Below are positions 7,443 through 14,687 of a stretch of 64,000 nt of DNA, piece by piece. A program made the translations under genes and the position numbers. The stretch is taken from positions 85,487 through 149,486 of the forward strand of contig JACZTB010000001.1 of assembly GCA_022573895.1 (NCBI GenBank). Direction: 5' to 3'. Numbering within the stretch: the first letter of the stretch is position 1; each line of letters opens with the position of its first letter. A model generated the notes under the pieces. It saw nothing but the letters and a program-made list of their open reading frames with translations. It was not told the DNA's origin and ran no database searches. This DNA is from Nitrososphaerota archaeon. GTDB lineage: Archaea > Thermoproteota > Nitrososphaeria > Nitrososphaerales > Nitrosopumilaceae.

Positions 7443-8969
7443 ATGGCTAATGTCTTAAAGACCATTCGAACAGGCGATGATTATATCCAAAGTCTTAGAG
7501 GCCGTGATCTAGTAGTTTACCTATTTGGAGAATTAGTTAAAGAACCAGTAGATCATCCAATGATTAGACCATCAATTAACGCAGTTGCAGAAACTTATGA
7601 TCTTGCAATACGTGACGAATCTCTAGCTACCGCTGATTCATCTATTTCCGGATTTAAAGTTAACAGATTTTTGCACATTGCAGAAAGTGCAGAAGATTTA
7701 GTTTTACAAAATAAAATGCAAAGAACACTAGGACAAAACACTGGAACATGTTTCCAGAGATGTGTTGGAATGGATGCATTGAATGCTTTACACTCTATAA
7801 CTTTTGAAATAGATGAAAAACATGGAACTAACTATCATCAAAGATTCTTAGATTTTGTAAAGATGGTTCAACAAGAAAATCTTGTAATTGGTGGTGCAAT
7901 GACTGATCCTAAAGGCGATAGAAGCAAAGGACCATCAGAACAAGATGATCCAGAGATGTTTACTAGAGTAGTAGAGACTAATGATAAAGGAATCTATGTA
8001 TCTGGTGCTAAAGCACACCAAACTGGTTGTATTAATTCACATTGGATAATTTTGATGCCAACAGTTAGACTAACAGAAAAGGATAAAGAATGGGCATTTG
8101 TTGGTGTAATTCCAGCAGATGCAAAAGGAGTTACTTACATCTATGGTAGACAATCTTGTGACACTAGAAGTATGGAAGATGGTGACATTGATGATGGTAA
8201 CGCAAAATATGCTGGGCAAGAAGCCTTAATGATCTTAGAAAGAGTGTTTATTCCATGGGACAAAGTCTTCATGCATGGAGAATATGAATATGCATCTTCA
8301 CTTATAGAGCGTTTTACTTGTTATCATAGACGTAGTTATGTATGCAAAACAGGACTTGGTGATGTACTCATTGGTGCTGCAGCAACAATTGCTGACTATA
8401 ATGGAGTACCAAATGTATCTCACATTAAAGACAAAATTGTTGAGATGACCCATCTTAATGAATCAATATTTGCTGCAGGAATAGCATCTTCCTATCTAGC
8501 ACACAAGCTGAAGTCAGGTGTATATCTAAATGAAGATATGCTTGCACAAGTTTGCAAACACAACGTTACTCGATTCCCATATGAGATTAGTAGACTTGCA
8601 CAAGACATTGCAGGTGGACTAGTAGTAACTCTTCCATCTGAAAAAGACTTTAGACATCCAGTGGCTGGCCCATTACTCAAAAGATTCCTTGTAGGAAGAA
8701 AAGGTGTTGATGTTGAAAACAGAATGAGAATTCTTAGACTAATTGAAAACATGACCCTTGGAAGAAATTCTGTGGGATATCTTACAGAATCTATGCATGG
8801 TGCAGGTTCCCCACAAGCACAAAGAATTCAAATTCAAAGACAGATGCAGATTGGGTACAAAAAGAATCTTGCAAAGAAGCTAGCTGGCATCACTAATGAT
8901 ATTGAAGAACCATCAGAACCTTCTGGATACTTTAAACGAATATTCCAAACAAAAGATTCTATTCTATAG
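7443..8969 (+). CDS. 4-hydroxybutyryl-CoA dehydratase
   Basis: A 508-residue flavin and 4Fe-4S enzyme that dehydrates 4-hydroxybutyryl-CoA to crotonyl-CoA, the signature step of the 3-hydroxypropionate/4-hydroxybutyrate cycle. The cluster ligands are visible as C103 and C107 (GTCFQRCVG) and the CYHRRSYVC segment with H295 and C301. The acyl-CoA-dehydrogenase-like core motifs AKAHQTGCINSHW and GAMTDPKGDRSKGPSEQ are intact. The C-terminus is a basic helical tail. Codon use matches its neighbours, and the gene is full length. Its presence is the best metabolic marker of an autotrophic ammonia-oxidising archaeon here. Confidence 0.95.
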   Translation: MANVLKTIRTGDDYIQSLRGRDLVVYLFGELVKEPVDHPMIRPSINAVAETYDLAIRDESLATADSSISGFKVNRFLHIAESAEDLVLQNKMQRTLGQNTGTCFQRCVGMDALNALHSITFEIDEKHGTNYHQRFLDFVKMVQQENLVIGGAMTDPKGDRSKGPSEQDDPEMFTRVVETNDKGIYVSGAKAHQTGCINSHWIILMPTVRLTEKDKEWAFVGVIPADAKGVTYIYGRQSCDTRSMEDGDIDDGNAKYAGQEALMILERVFIPWDKVFMHGEYEYASSLIERFTCYHRRSYVCKTGLGDVLIGAAATIADYNGVPNVSHIKDKIVEMTHLNESIFAAGIASSYLAHKLKSGVYLNEDMLAQVCKHNVTRFPYEISRLAQDIAGGLVVTLPSEKDFRHPVAGPLLKRFLVGRKGVDVENRMRILRLIENMTLGRNSVGYLTESMHGAGSPQAQRIQIQRQMQIGYKKNLAKKLAGITNDIEEPSEPSGYFKRIFQTKDSIL

Positions 8970-9190
8970 AGTAAAATATTTTTTAGTTTTTAAAAGAAAT
9001 GATCATGAATTTTAATAACAAATTTTATTTTATGCTAGTTGATAAGTAATTCTACTCTTGGAACTGATGATTTCTCAGGATCCTTTTTTAGTCAATTTTA
9101 CGTAATAATCTCACCAAGCAAACAGGACGATCTATTGCTTTTTTCTTGGCATAATGTGAACCTGTTTGCCTAGATTTCAGCGGATTTGAT
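8970..9190. other. Intergenic stretch with an interrupted inverted repeat
   Basis: Between the dehydratase stop and the convergent signal peptidase gene. An 11-nt arm, aagcaaacagg near 9116, is matched by cctgtttgcct near 9161 with one mismatch and a loop of about 35 nt. It may fold in RNA or act as a bidirectional terminator region. A 21-codon frame on the minus strand inside it is too short to support. Confidence 0.35.
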
Positions 9191-9913
9191 TTACTCTTCC
9201 TTATCCTTCTCAGGTGTTTTCTCATCTGTTTTCGTTGCTTCAGCTGAATATGTTTTAGTTGATTCATCTGTTTTTTTGTCTTCTACAATCTCTGATTTTT
9301 CTACATATTCAGAATATTCAGAATCTTTTTCTATTTTACCAATATCTGATAATTCTTTAATTGTATCTTGATTTTCTGAATCAACCGGATCTGAGATTGT
9401 GAGATCTTTTTCCTTTTTCTTTTTTGTTAACTGTTTTACAATCATTATCCCTATCACAACTACAATTATGACATAGTTAATTGGCGGTTTTAGTAACTGT
9501 GTAACATATCCTACTTGTGGAAGTGTGTATACTACTTTTCCTATGTATTCTTCTTCAGTAATTGGAAAGTCAGTTCCAGGAATTGACGCAGGATTTGAAT
9601 CTCCTTTTGTTCTAAGTGTTATTGGATCGTCATCAATTATTGAGACTACTCTGTGTACAATTACTCTGTTATGGTCTGATGGTCGATTAAATACAATAAT
9701 GTCTCCTATCTCAATATCTTCAAAAGGCTCATGTCCTTGAACTATTAAGACATCATATACTTGTAATTCTGGAGTCATACTTCCACTTGCAACTACATAA
9801 AATGGATTTTGTGTTCCAAATACTAATGTTAGACCTAACCAAATAACTAAAACTCCTACCACAACTATTACGATGTCTTTGATAACTCCTTTTGAGACAG
9901 ATCTTTTTGCCAT
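9191..9913 (-). CDS. Signal peptidase I, archaeal type, with long acidic tail
   Basis: A 240-residue membrane protease that removes signal peptides outside the cell membrane. An N-terminal helix (about 12-33) is followed by the catalytic serine S45 (VASGSMTPEL), the histidine H87 that replaces the bacterial lysine (VIVHRVVS), and D105 in RTKGDSN. A second hydrophobic segment lies at about 143-160. The last 75 residues are a low-complexity, strongly charged tail rich in E, D, K, T and S, which is unusual for this enzyme and faces the cytoplasm if topology is standard. Stands alone between convergent and same-strand neighbours. Confidence 0.9.
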   Translation of the reverse strand: MAKRSVSKGVIKDIVIVVVGVLVIWLGLTLVFGTQNPFYVVASGSMTPELQVYDVLIVQGHEPFEDIEIGDIIVFNRPSDHNRVIVHRVVSIIDDDPITLRTKGDSNPASIPGTDFPITEEEYIGKVVYTLPQVGYVTQLLKPPINYVIIVVVIGIMIVKQLTKKKKEKDLTISDPVDSENQDTIKELSDIGKIEKDSEYSEYVEKSEIVEDKKTDESTKTYSAEATKTDEKTPEKDKEE

Positions 9914-9955
9914 TACATCATCGCCTGTAGTACCATTGATTAAATTTGTTAGCTA

Positions 9956-10681
9956 TTAGAGCTTGGTTCCACACTCTTCACAGAATTTGGAACCTTCCTT
10001 ATTTCCAAAACCACAATTAGAGCATTTTCCTGGTTGAGTAGTAGCTTCTGGATTTCCTAGAAGAATTATTTCTCCAATCTTTTTGATACTTTTCCATGGG
10101 ATACTACCTTCAATACCATCATTTTTAGTTAATACTAGAACCATTGACTGTGTAGCATCAATACCTACTTGTTTTGCAACTCCAATCTTGTTAGCATTTT
10201 CATCATATACTGCTCTTCCTTCAATTGAAGTAACTGAAGTTACTGGGCCTGGCTGTGTAACTGTATTCTGTGGAGTTTGTGTAACCGGCTCTGCAACTTG
10301 TTGTGGTGCACTTTCAACTACTGCCTCTACTGGTTTTGCATTTCCAATTTTCCCTGTCTCGTCTTGTTTTTTAAATTCTCTATATTCTGCAATTGTAGAA
10401 TTACATGAATTACATATGTATTGCCCTTTTTCTGCAAGAATTAGATTTTCTGCAACTTCTTCATTAGGATTCTCAAATTCTATTTTTGGAGGACCCTCAA
10501 ATTCTTTTTCACAGATATTGCAAAAATATTTAGTAACTGTTTCTGGATCTAATCTACCAATTGCTGCTAAAAACAGATCAGGACCACCAAGATTTCCTTT
10601 CGTCTGTTGTTCATCAGTAACTTTGGCCATAACATAGCCTCCAGAACCTCTTAATTTTTTAAGTCTAAGTTCTGAACTCAT
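9956..10681 (-). CDS. Zinc-ribbon and PRC-barrel domain protein
   Basis: A 241-residue protein with three parts. Residues about 50-95 hold two CxxC pairs (YFCNICEKEF and YICNSCNST), a zinc finger. Residues 120-150 are a Pro/Thr/Gln-rich linker. Residues about 152-205 are a PRC-barrel (GRAVYDENANKIGVAKQVGI ...), and the C-terminus is a second zinc ribbon CSNCGFGNKEGSKFCEECG. PRC-barrels occur in ribosome maturation and photosynthetic proteins; the role here is not known. M18 could be an alternative start. Nearby genes at 13346 and 13906 carry the same sort of C-terminal ribbon. Confidence 0.75.
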   Translation of the reverse strand: MSSELRLKKLRGSGGYVMAKVTDEQQTKGNLGGPDLFLAAIGRLDPETVTKYFCNICEKEFEGPPKIEFENPNEEVAENLILAEKGQYICNSCNSTIAEYREFKKQDETGKIGNAKPVEAVVESAPQQVAEPVTQTPQNTVTQPGPVTSVTSIEGRAVYDENANKIGVAKQVGIDATQSMVLVLTKNDGIEGSIPWKSIKKIGEIILLGNPEATTQPGKCSNCGFGNKEGSKFCEECGTKL

Positions 10682-10796
10682 ATCTGAGTTTTATTAAAAC
10701 GTCATTTAAGTATATGTCAAGATTAATTATCCAACAAAAGATATGGTATTAATTCTGGTGAACATTTTTAGGTACGGGCAATAAAATAATAGTACA

Positions 10797-11123
10797 ATGA
10801 CAGTTACACAAGTTTCAGATGCAAAGTCTTGGGAAATCGATGTGATGAACTCTGATATTCCTGTATTTGTAGACTTTTGGGCAGAATGGTGTGGTCCATG
10901 TAGAATGGTGAGTCCAGTAGTAGAAGAACTGGCAAATGACTATGATGGCAAAGTAAAATTTGTCAAGGTTAATGTTGATGAGGCTAATGAATTGGCATCA
11001 AAATACAATGTCTTTAGTATTCCAACCTTAATCATCCTTAACAAAGGTAAAATAGTTAGTCAGCAAGTAGGTGCTGCTTCTAAAGAATCATACAAAAATA
11101 TGATTGATAGAGCACTTGCATAA
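10797..11123 (+). CDS. trxA: Thioredoxin
   Basis: A 108-residue thioredoxin with the active site WAEWCGPCRM at about residues 27-36 and the cis-proline in YNVFSIPTLIIL. The length is standard. It reduces protein disulfides in the cytoplasm and may feed CcdA at 1149. It has its own upstream region and no obvious operon partner. A second WCGPC thioredoxin is at 25056. Confidence 0.93.
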   Translation: MTVTQVSDAKSWEIDVMNSDIPVFVDFWAEWCGPCRMVSPVVEELANDYDGKVKFVKVNVDEANELASKYNVFSIPTLIILNKGKIVSQQVGAASKESYKNMIDRALA

Positions 11124-11176
11124 ATCCCGAAACATATTTTTCCTCTTTTTTGATCTAGACTGAATAAAAAACAGAA

Positions 11177-11599
11177 TTAGGTGTTTAATTTCTGTTCAAA
11201 TACAGACATGATATAACCCATAATCTCTTTATTTAGAGTTGCAAACGATTTTGTGTTTTGATTAAATGTTTCAAACGCCTGTTTTGGTGTCTTTGATGTA
11301 TCTGCACTAATTTTATTTTGTTGGGTATATGCTTGGAGAGAGATGTCAGTAATATCACGGATAGTTCTTAGAACAGACTCTGGTACTTCCGTCTTACAAC
11401 CTATCTTGATTACATATTCTTGTTCCAAAGAAATGGCTGAATTAATTACAGTTTTCCATGCATCAATGTAATCTTGCTGAAGTTTTGGGATTGATTGACG
11501 GTATTTAGGAGAAGATTTTTCAATCTCATTAAAAAATCTCTTAATATTTTTGTTAGATACATCAAAGATATCTTTTGATTCGTTAGAAGATTTATCCAT
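11177..11599 (-). CDS. Hypothetical helical (phasin-like) protein
   Basis: A 140-residue, all-helical, hydrophilic protein without cysteine motifs. The pattern of long amphipathic helices (IPKLQQDYIDAWKTVINSAI, then AFETFNQNTKSFATLNKEIM) recalls phasins and other small coiled-coil proteins that coat polyhydroxyalkanoate granules. That resemblance is general and not proof. It is convergent with the thioredoxin gene and lies upstream of another helical protein gene on the same strand. Confidence 0.6.
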   Translation of the reverse strand: MDKSSNESKDIFDVSNKNIKRFFNEIEKSSPKYRQSIPKLQQDYIDAWKTVINSAISLEQEYVIKIGCKTEVPESVLRTIRDITDISLQAYTQQNKISADTSKTPKQAFETFNQNTKSFATLNKEIMGYIMSVFEQKLNT

Positions 11600-11665
11600 T
11601 TACACTACAATAGATACATTTTAGATAAGATTAACTATAAAAAAACTAAACAAATGTTTGAATAA

Positions 11666-11920
11666 CTATGCAGGAACAGATAGTTTTTGCAAATAGTTGT
11701 AATGTATTCTTAAAAAATCCATTATCTTTCTGTCTTCATTTTTCTCAATTGGAGCCCCATTTGCAATAATGCTGAGATATTTTAGATCAGTTTCTAGTTG
11801 ATGAAGTGATCTTTTAATTCCTTTATCATAATTTACACCCAAAAATTCTACAATATTTTCCTCTACTCGTAAAATCTCATCTTCCAAATTTTTGATGTCT
11901 TGACGAATATTAGATTGCAT
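11666..11920 (-). CDS. Hypothetical coiled-coil protein, 84 aa
   Basis: I start at ATG 11920 (MQSNIRQDIKNLEDEILRVE); a frame extension to 11962 would add a hydrophobic, AT-derived leader in what looks like the promoter. The protein is charged and predicted helical throughout, with heptad-like spacing over residues 8-45. No recognised domain. It is on the same strand as the helical gene at 11177. Confidence 0.55.
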   Translation of the reverse strand: MQSNIRQDIKNLEDEILRVEENIVEFLGVNYDKGIKRSLHQLETDLKYLSIIANGAPIEKNEDRKIMDFLRIHYNYLQKLSVPA

Positions 11921-12054
11921 TAATATTCTAACAATAATATTGAAAATAACTTTAATTATCAAATTTCTTAATTATTGTAAAAATAATCAGAAAAAAATAA
12001 ACATATTTTCATTCTCATAAAATGTGATTTTTATTTAATTATTGTACAATAATG

Positions 12055-12155
12055 TTGAAAGCTGATACAATGTCCTATTGAAAAATGCTAGCATCGATTT
12101 GCTGGTCTATGCGTACAAGTGAGGCCATGCAAAGGATGAATCAGTCAGCTTTCAA
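12055..12155 (+). ncRNA. Candidate structured small RNA, about 100 nt
   Basis: A perfect 11-bp stem closes the element: ttgaaagctga (12055-12065) pairs with tcagctttcaa (12145-12155). Inside is a second hairpin, gctagca (12087-12093) with tgctggt (12100-12106), and a tcct/agga pair. No frame of useful length occurs. A TATA-like ttatttaat at about 12031-12040 lies about 25 nt before the left arm, and a T-rich stretch follows the right arm. This fits an independently transcribed RNA. The strand is chosen from the promoter. It does not match tRNA, SRP, TPP or hammerhead consensus that I can recall. Confidence 0.5.
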
Positions 12156-12259
12156 ACAAATCAAGTAATTTCTAATTGTTCAGTTTATTAGTCAATAATT
12201 AAATAATTTTAAATGTTTTTTATGGTTCTGCTTAAATATTTTTCTAACATATTTGTTAC

Positions 12260-12499
12260 ATGGAAACTGCTTATGTTTTAGTTAATTGTGATCTTGGTTC
12301 TGAAGAGGATATAATCAATGACCTAAAGCATATAGATTCAGTCAAGGAGGTTCATGGAACATTTGGTGCATATGACATAATTGCAAAGATAGAGAACCCT
12401 GAAAGGGACAAACTTAGAGAAATCATTATTTGGAACATCAGAAAACTTGAACATGTTCGTTCAACTCTTACCTTGATGGGAATTCAGGGACAAAATTAG
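12260..12499 (+). CDS. Lrp/AsnC ligand-binding (RAM) domain protein
   Basis: A 79-residue stand-alone RAM domain: METAYVLVNCDLGSEEDI, a helix, then VKEVHGTFGAYDIIAKIE and STLTLMGI. It lacks the helix-turn-helix of full Lrp/AsnC regulators. Such single domains form dimers or octamers that bind amino acids and may associate with full Lrp proteins. It is followed 8 nt later by a related two-domain gene, so the two are probably co-expressed. ATG start with AT-rich promoter about 25 nt upstream. Confidence 0.85.
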   Translation: METAYVLVNCDLGSEEDIINDLKHIDSVKEVHGTFGAYDIIAKIENPERDKLREIIIWNIRKLEHVRSTLTLMGIQGQN

Positions 12500-12507
12500 G
12501 AGAATTT

Positions 12508-13038
12508 ATGGTAACAGCGTATGTTCTAATAGTAAGTGAATCTGGAACTGAAGATTCTGTAATCTCTAATCTAAACAACATACCAAGTGTTACTGATGCA
12601 TTTGGTACATTTGGGGCCTATGATATCTTAACCAAACTAGAATCTTCTGATGAACAAGATATTCAACATGACATTTCAAATGGAATAAGAAAAATTTCAA
12701 ACATCAGATCAACTCTGACATTACTGGTCGATAAAAAATCAGGATTCTTAAAAACAAATAAAATTGAACAAGAGGTATTAGACAGACATATGGCTCAAGC
12801 CTTTGTCACTATTCATTGTTTAAAGTCTGATGAATCAAGTGTTATGAAAAACTTGGAAGAAATTCCTGAAGTTGTAGAGGCTAATGTATTGATTGGAAGC
12901 CATGAAATAATTTGCAAGATTGTGGCTCCTACATATAATGACATTTCTGAAATTGTCAGCAAAAAGATTAGAAAAATACCTAGAATAAAGTCTACAATTA
13001 CAATTAATGTAATAAATAATCAGGGATTTAGTAAATAG
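12508..13038 (+). CDS. Tandem double RAM-domain protein
   Basis: A 176-residue protein with two consecutive Lrp/AsnC ligand-binding domains and no DNA-binding domain. Domain 1 (about 1-75) is close to the gene just upstream: both have GTFGAYDI and RSTLTL. Domain 2 (about 92-172, QAFVTIHCLKSDESSVMKNL) is more divergent: GTFGAYDI is replaced by LIGSHEII. The arrangement implies duplication and fusion, giving an intramolecular dimer. Preceded by AGGAGAATTT, a good ribosome-binding site. Confidence 0.83.
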   Translation: MVTAYVLIVSESGTEDSVISNLNNIPSVTDAFGTFGAYDILTKLESSDEQDIQHDISNGIRKISNIRSTLTLLVDKKSGFLKTNKIEQEVLDRHMAQAFVTIHCLKSDESSVMKNLEEIPEVVEANVLIGSHEIICKIVAPTYNDISEIVSKKIRKIPRIKSTITINVINNQGFSK

Positions 13039-13345
13039 TTATTTTCTAGGTAAAGGCTAACATTTTACCCTTTGGAGTTCTTTCTATGAATTTTTCTTTT
13101 TCTTCTGTCTTCTTTGACACATTTACTGTATGATGATTATTTGATTTATTGTATGATGATTATTTGATTTATTGTAACTAGTGTAAATTCTGAAAAAATA
13201 TCTAAAAATGATTAAAAAAATAAACATCTTTTTAGATTCAAAAATAGTTGATTCAGGCTCAAGTTGTGCTTATCAGGGTAAACAGCAAATGTCAGTCAAA
13301 ATTCTGTTCCTAAAGAATTAATATTCCTACAAATGGAGTGAGATC
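13039..13345. other. Intergenic region, 307 nt, with a tandem repeat
   Basis: AT-rich DNA between the double-RAM gene and the zinc-ribbon gene at 13346. It holds the two-copy 23-nt repeat listed separately and, at 13210-13230, an AT-only stretch that may be the promoter of the next gene. No frame longer than about 20 codons and no strong hairpin was seen. Confidence 0.5.
13127..13172. repeat. Two perfect tandem copies of a 23-nt unit
   Basis: The unit (13127-13149, beginning tgtatgatgattat) is repeated exactly at 13150-13172 and continues for two bases. Each copy holds an ATGATGA, the sequence of a box C in C/D guide RNAs, but no proper D boxes lie at the right spacing, so a guide RNA is not supported. 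Probably a recent slippage duplication. Confidence 0.85.
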
Positions 13346-13882
13346 ATGTCATTTGGTGAAGTAGATACACTAAACATGCTATATGAAAAACTAGAAAGTT
13401 TGTTTGATGAATCTCAAGGATACTATGAAACATTTCTAGATACTAACAATATGTACAAGAAAGGTCAACTAAGTGACAAAGAATTCTTCCAAAAACTAGG
13501 CGATTATGTAGTAGCATATTCTGCATTAGAATTTCTAGCGATCAAAGTAATATTTGAGATGAAAAAAGCAATGGGTTCGAGTTCTGGAAATACACAGTCT
13601 CCTGGTTTGATGCCAGGAATGGGAAATCCTGGAATGATGGCAGGAGGAGCAGGAATGCCACCAAGGGCTGGAACTGCAGAAAATCCTGTTGGTGGGGCAG
13701 GTCCACCAGGAATTGTTTCTGCACAAGAAACATTTGGAGACCCTGGAACTTTACCATCACCAGATCCACGTTTGATACCTAGAGATACAGTTACACCACC
13801 TAGTGGAAATGGATGTTCTTCATGTGGTGCTGAACTAAGACCAAATGCAAAGTTTTGTACAAAGTGTGGATCTAAAACATAA
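13346..13882 (+). CDS. Zinc-ribbon protein with Gly/Pro/Met-rich linker
   Basis: A 178-residue protein. Residues 1-75 are helical and acidic. Residues about 76-150 are a low-complexity stretch rich in G, P, M and A. The C-terminus is a zinc ribbon, CSSCGAELRPNAKFCTKCG. The shape (helical head, flexible linker, ribbon) suggests an adaptor, possibly membrane- or polymer-associated, but no function can be assigned. A typical start with upstream GGAGTGAG. It is convergent with another ribbon gene. Confidence 0.7.
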   Translation: MSFGEVDTLNMLYEKLESLFDESQGYYETFLDTNNMYKKGQLSDKEFFQKLGDYVVAYSALEFLAIKVIFEMKKAMGSSSGNTQSPGLMPGMGNPGMMAGGAGMPPRAGTAENPVGGAGPPGIVSAQETFGDPGTLPSPDPRLIPRDTVTPPSGNGCSSCGAELRPNAKFCTKCGSKT

Positions 13883-13905
13883 AATTAAAACTTAAAATTA
13901 TTTTT

Positions 13906-14265
13906 TTATTCTTGTGTTGTACCGCATTCAGGACAGAACTTTGCTGTTGCTGAAAGAGTTGTGCCACATTCAGAACAAAACTTTCCGTCTGTCTTTTCTT
14001 CTTTGTAGGCGTTCCCCGTAAATGCCGTACTTCCAATTGCACCAGATGGTACAAATACATCATCATCGATTAAAACGGGTTCAAAATCTTGTTCTGTCAA
14101 AAATGTCATCATTCTTGGAAAACCCTTTCCTTCGTTTTTTGGATTTGGGACTGAATCTCCTAACCAAAATGCAAATCTCATTAGAGTTAATTCTGGAGTT
14201 GAAAATGCTAGAGTATGTGTTGACATGTAATCTGTTGCAGCTTTCTTACCGTCAAAAACTTCCAT
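13906..14265 (-). CDS. Zinc-ribbon protein, 119 aa
   Basis: A 119-residue protein. The first 85 residues form an unrecognised alpha/beta domain (FAFWLGDSVPNPKNEGKGFPR). The C-terminal 25 residues are a zinc ribbon, CSECGTTLSATAKFCPECG, nearly the same as those at 10000 and 13850. Three such ribbons within 4 kb suggest a shared interaction module. ATG start; convergent with the gene at 13346, with 23 nt between the two stops. Confidence 0.7.
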   Translation of the reverse strand: MEVFDGKKAATDYMSTHTLAFSTPELTLMRFAFWLGDSVPNPKNEGKGFPRMMTFLTEQDFEPVLIDDDVFVPSGAIGSTAFTGNAYKEEKTDGKFCSECGTTLSATAKFCPECGTTQE

Positions 14266-14308
14266 GGCGTTAGTATTTTTTATTTATGTATATTAGTTTC
14301 TAGAAAAG

Positions 14309-14380
14309 TGGACCGGGAGGGAATCGAACCCTCGACATCCTCGTTGCGAACGAGGCATTATACCCCTAAACCACCGGCCC
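14309..14380 (-). tRNA. tRNA-Ala (anticodon CGC)
   Basis: The reverse strand folds as a tRNA: acceptor gggccgg/ccggtcc with the G3:U70 pair that marks alanine tRNAs, anticodon stem cctcg/cgagg around loop ttcgcaa (anticodon CGC), and a T-arm with ggttcgatt. Discriminator A. No CCA is encoded. There is no intron. Confidence 0.93.
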
Positions 14381-14687
14381 TTGAATCACTTCTTTTAGTT
14401 GTATTTTTATTCATTTTCTCAATAAACACCATAACACAGTATGTTTTAGTTCATAAAATAAGGAACTGCCATTTTGGATCCAAAAATATAGAAAAAATTC
14501 CTTAGTCTTTATGCTATACACTAACATACTACTAGTATGATAGGCCACAAGGCAATACTCTTTGTTCCCATTAAGCCATGTAGAAGATCAACAGATGAAG
14601 AAAACTTTGATGATTAAGTAATTAAAATGGAAATACAAGAATAAATCATCTCAACGCATAATAGACTGTCAGGTATAAAATTTTCAG
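14381..14687. other. Intergenic region, 307 nt
   Basis: Upstream of both the tRNA-Ala (minus) and the amidohydrolase (plus). It contains the AT-rich tRNA promoter near 14400-14440 and one short frame, 14537-14617, listed separately. No repeat or hairpin stands out. Confidence 0.5.
14537..14617 (+). CDS. Possible 26-aa peptide
   Basis: ATG 14537 opens a 26-residue frame, MIGHKAILFVPIKPCRRSTD..., ending TAA 14615-14617. The composition is protein-like and the flanks are AT-rich, but the frame is short and has no clear ribosome-binding site. It could equally be chance. Confidence 0.25.
   Translation: MIGHKAILFVPIKPCRRSTDEENFDD

Noticed and set aside
10083-10637. 184-codon plus-strand frame opposite the PRC-barrel gene
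   Set aside because: The minus-strand frame has zinc-finger motifs and a PRC-barrel; the plus frame is serine/valine-rich shadow.
12055-12155. Hammerhead ribozyme or TPP riboswitch
   Set aside because: The CUGANGA...GAAA core of a hammerhead and the CUGAGA and ACC..UGAUCUGG elements of a TPP switch are not present.
13127-13172. Box C/D guide RNA
   Set aside because: Two ATGATGA sequences are present but no CTGA boxes occur at D and D' positions.
14308-14505. Plus-strand frame starting MDREGIEPSTSSLRTRH
   Set aside because: It is the antisense of tRNA-Ala(CGC), a well known annotation artefact.
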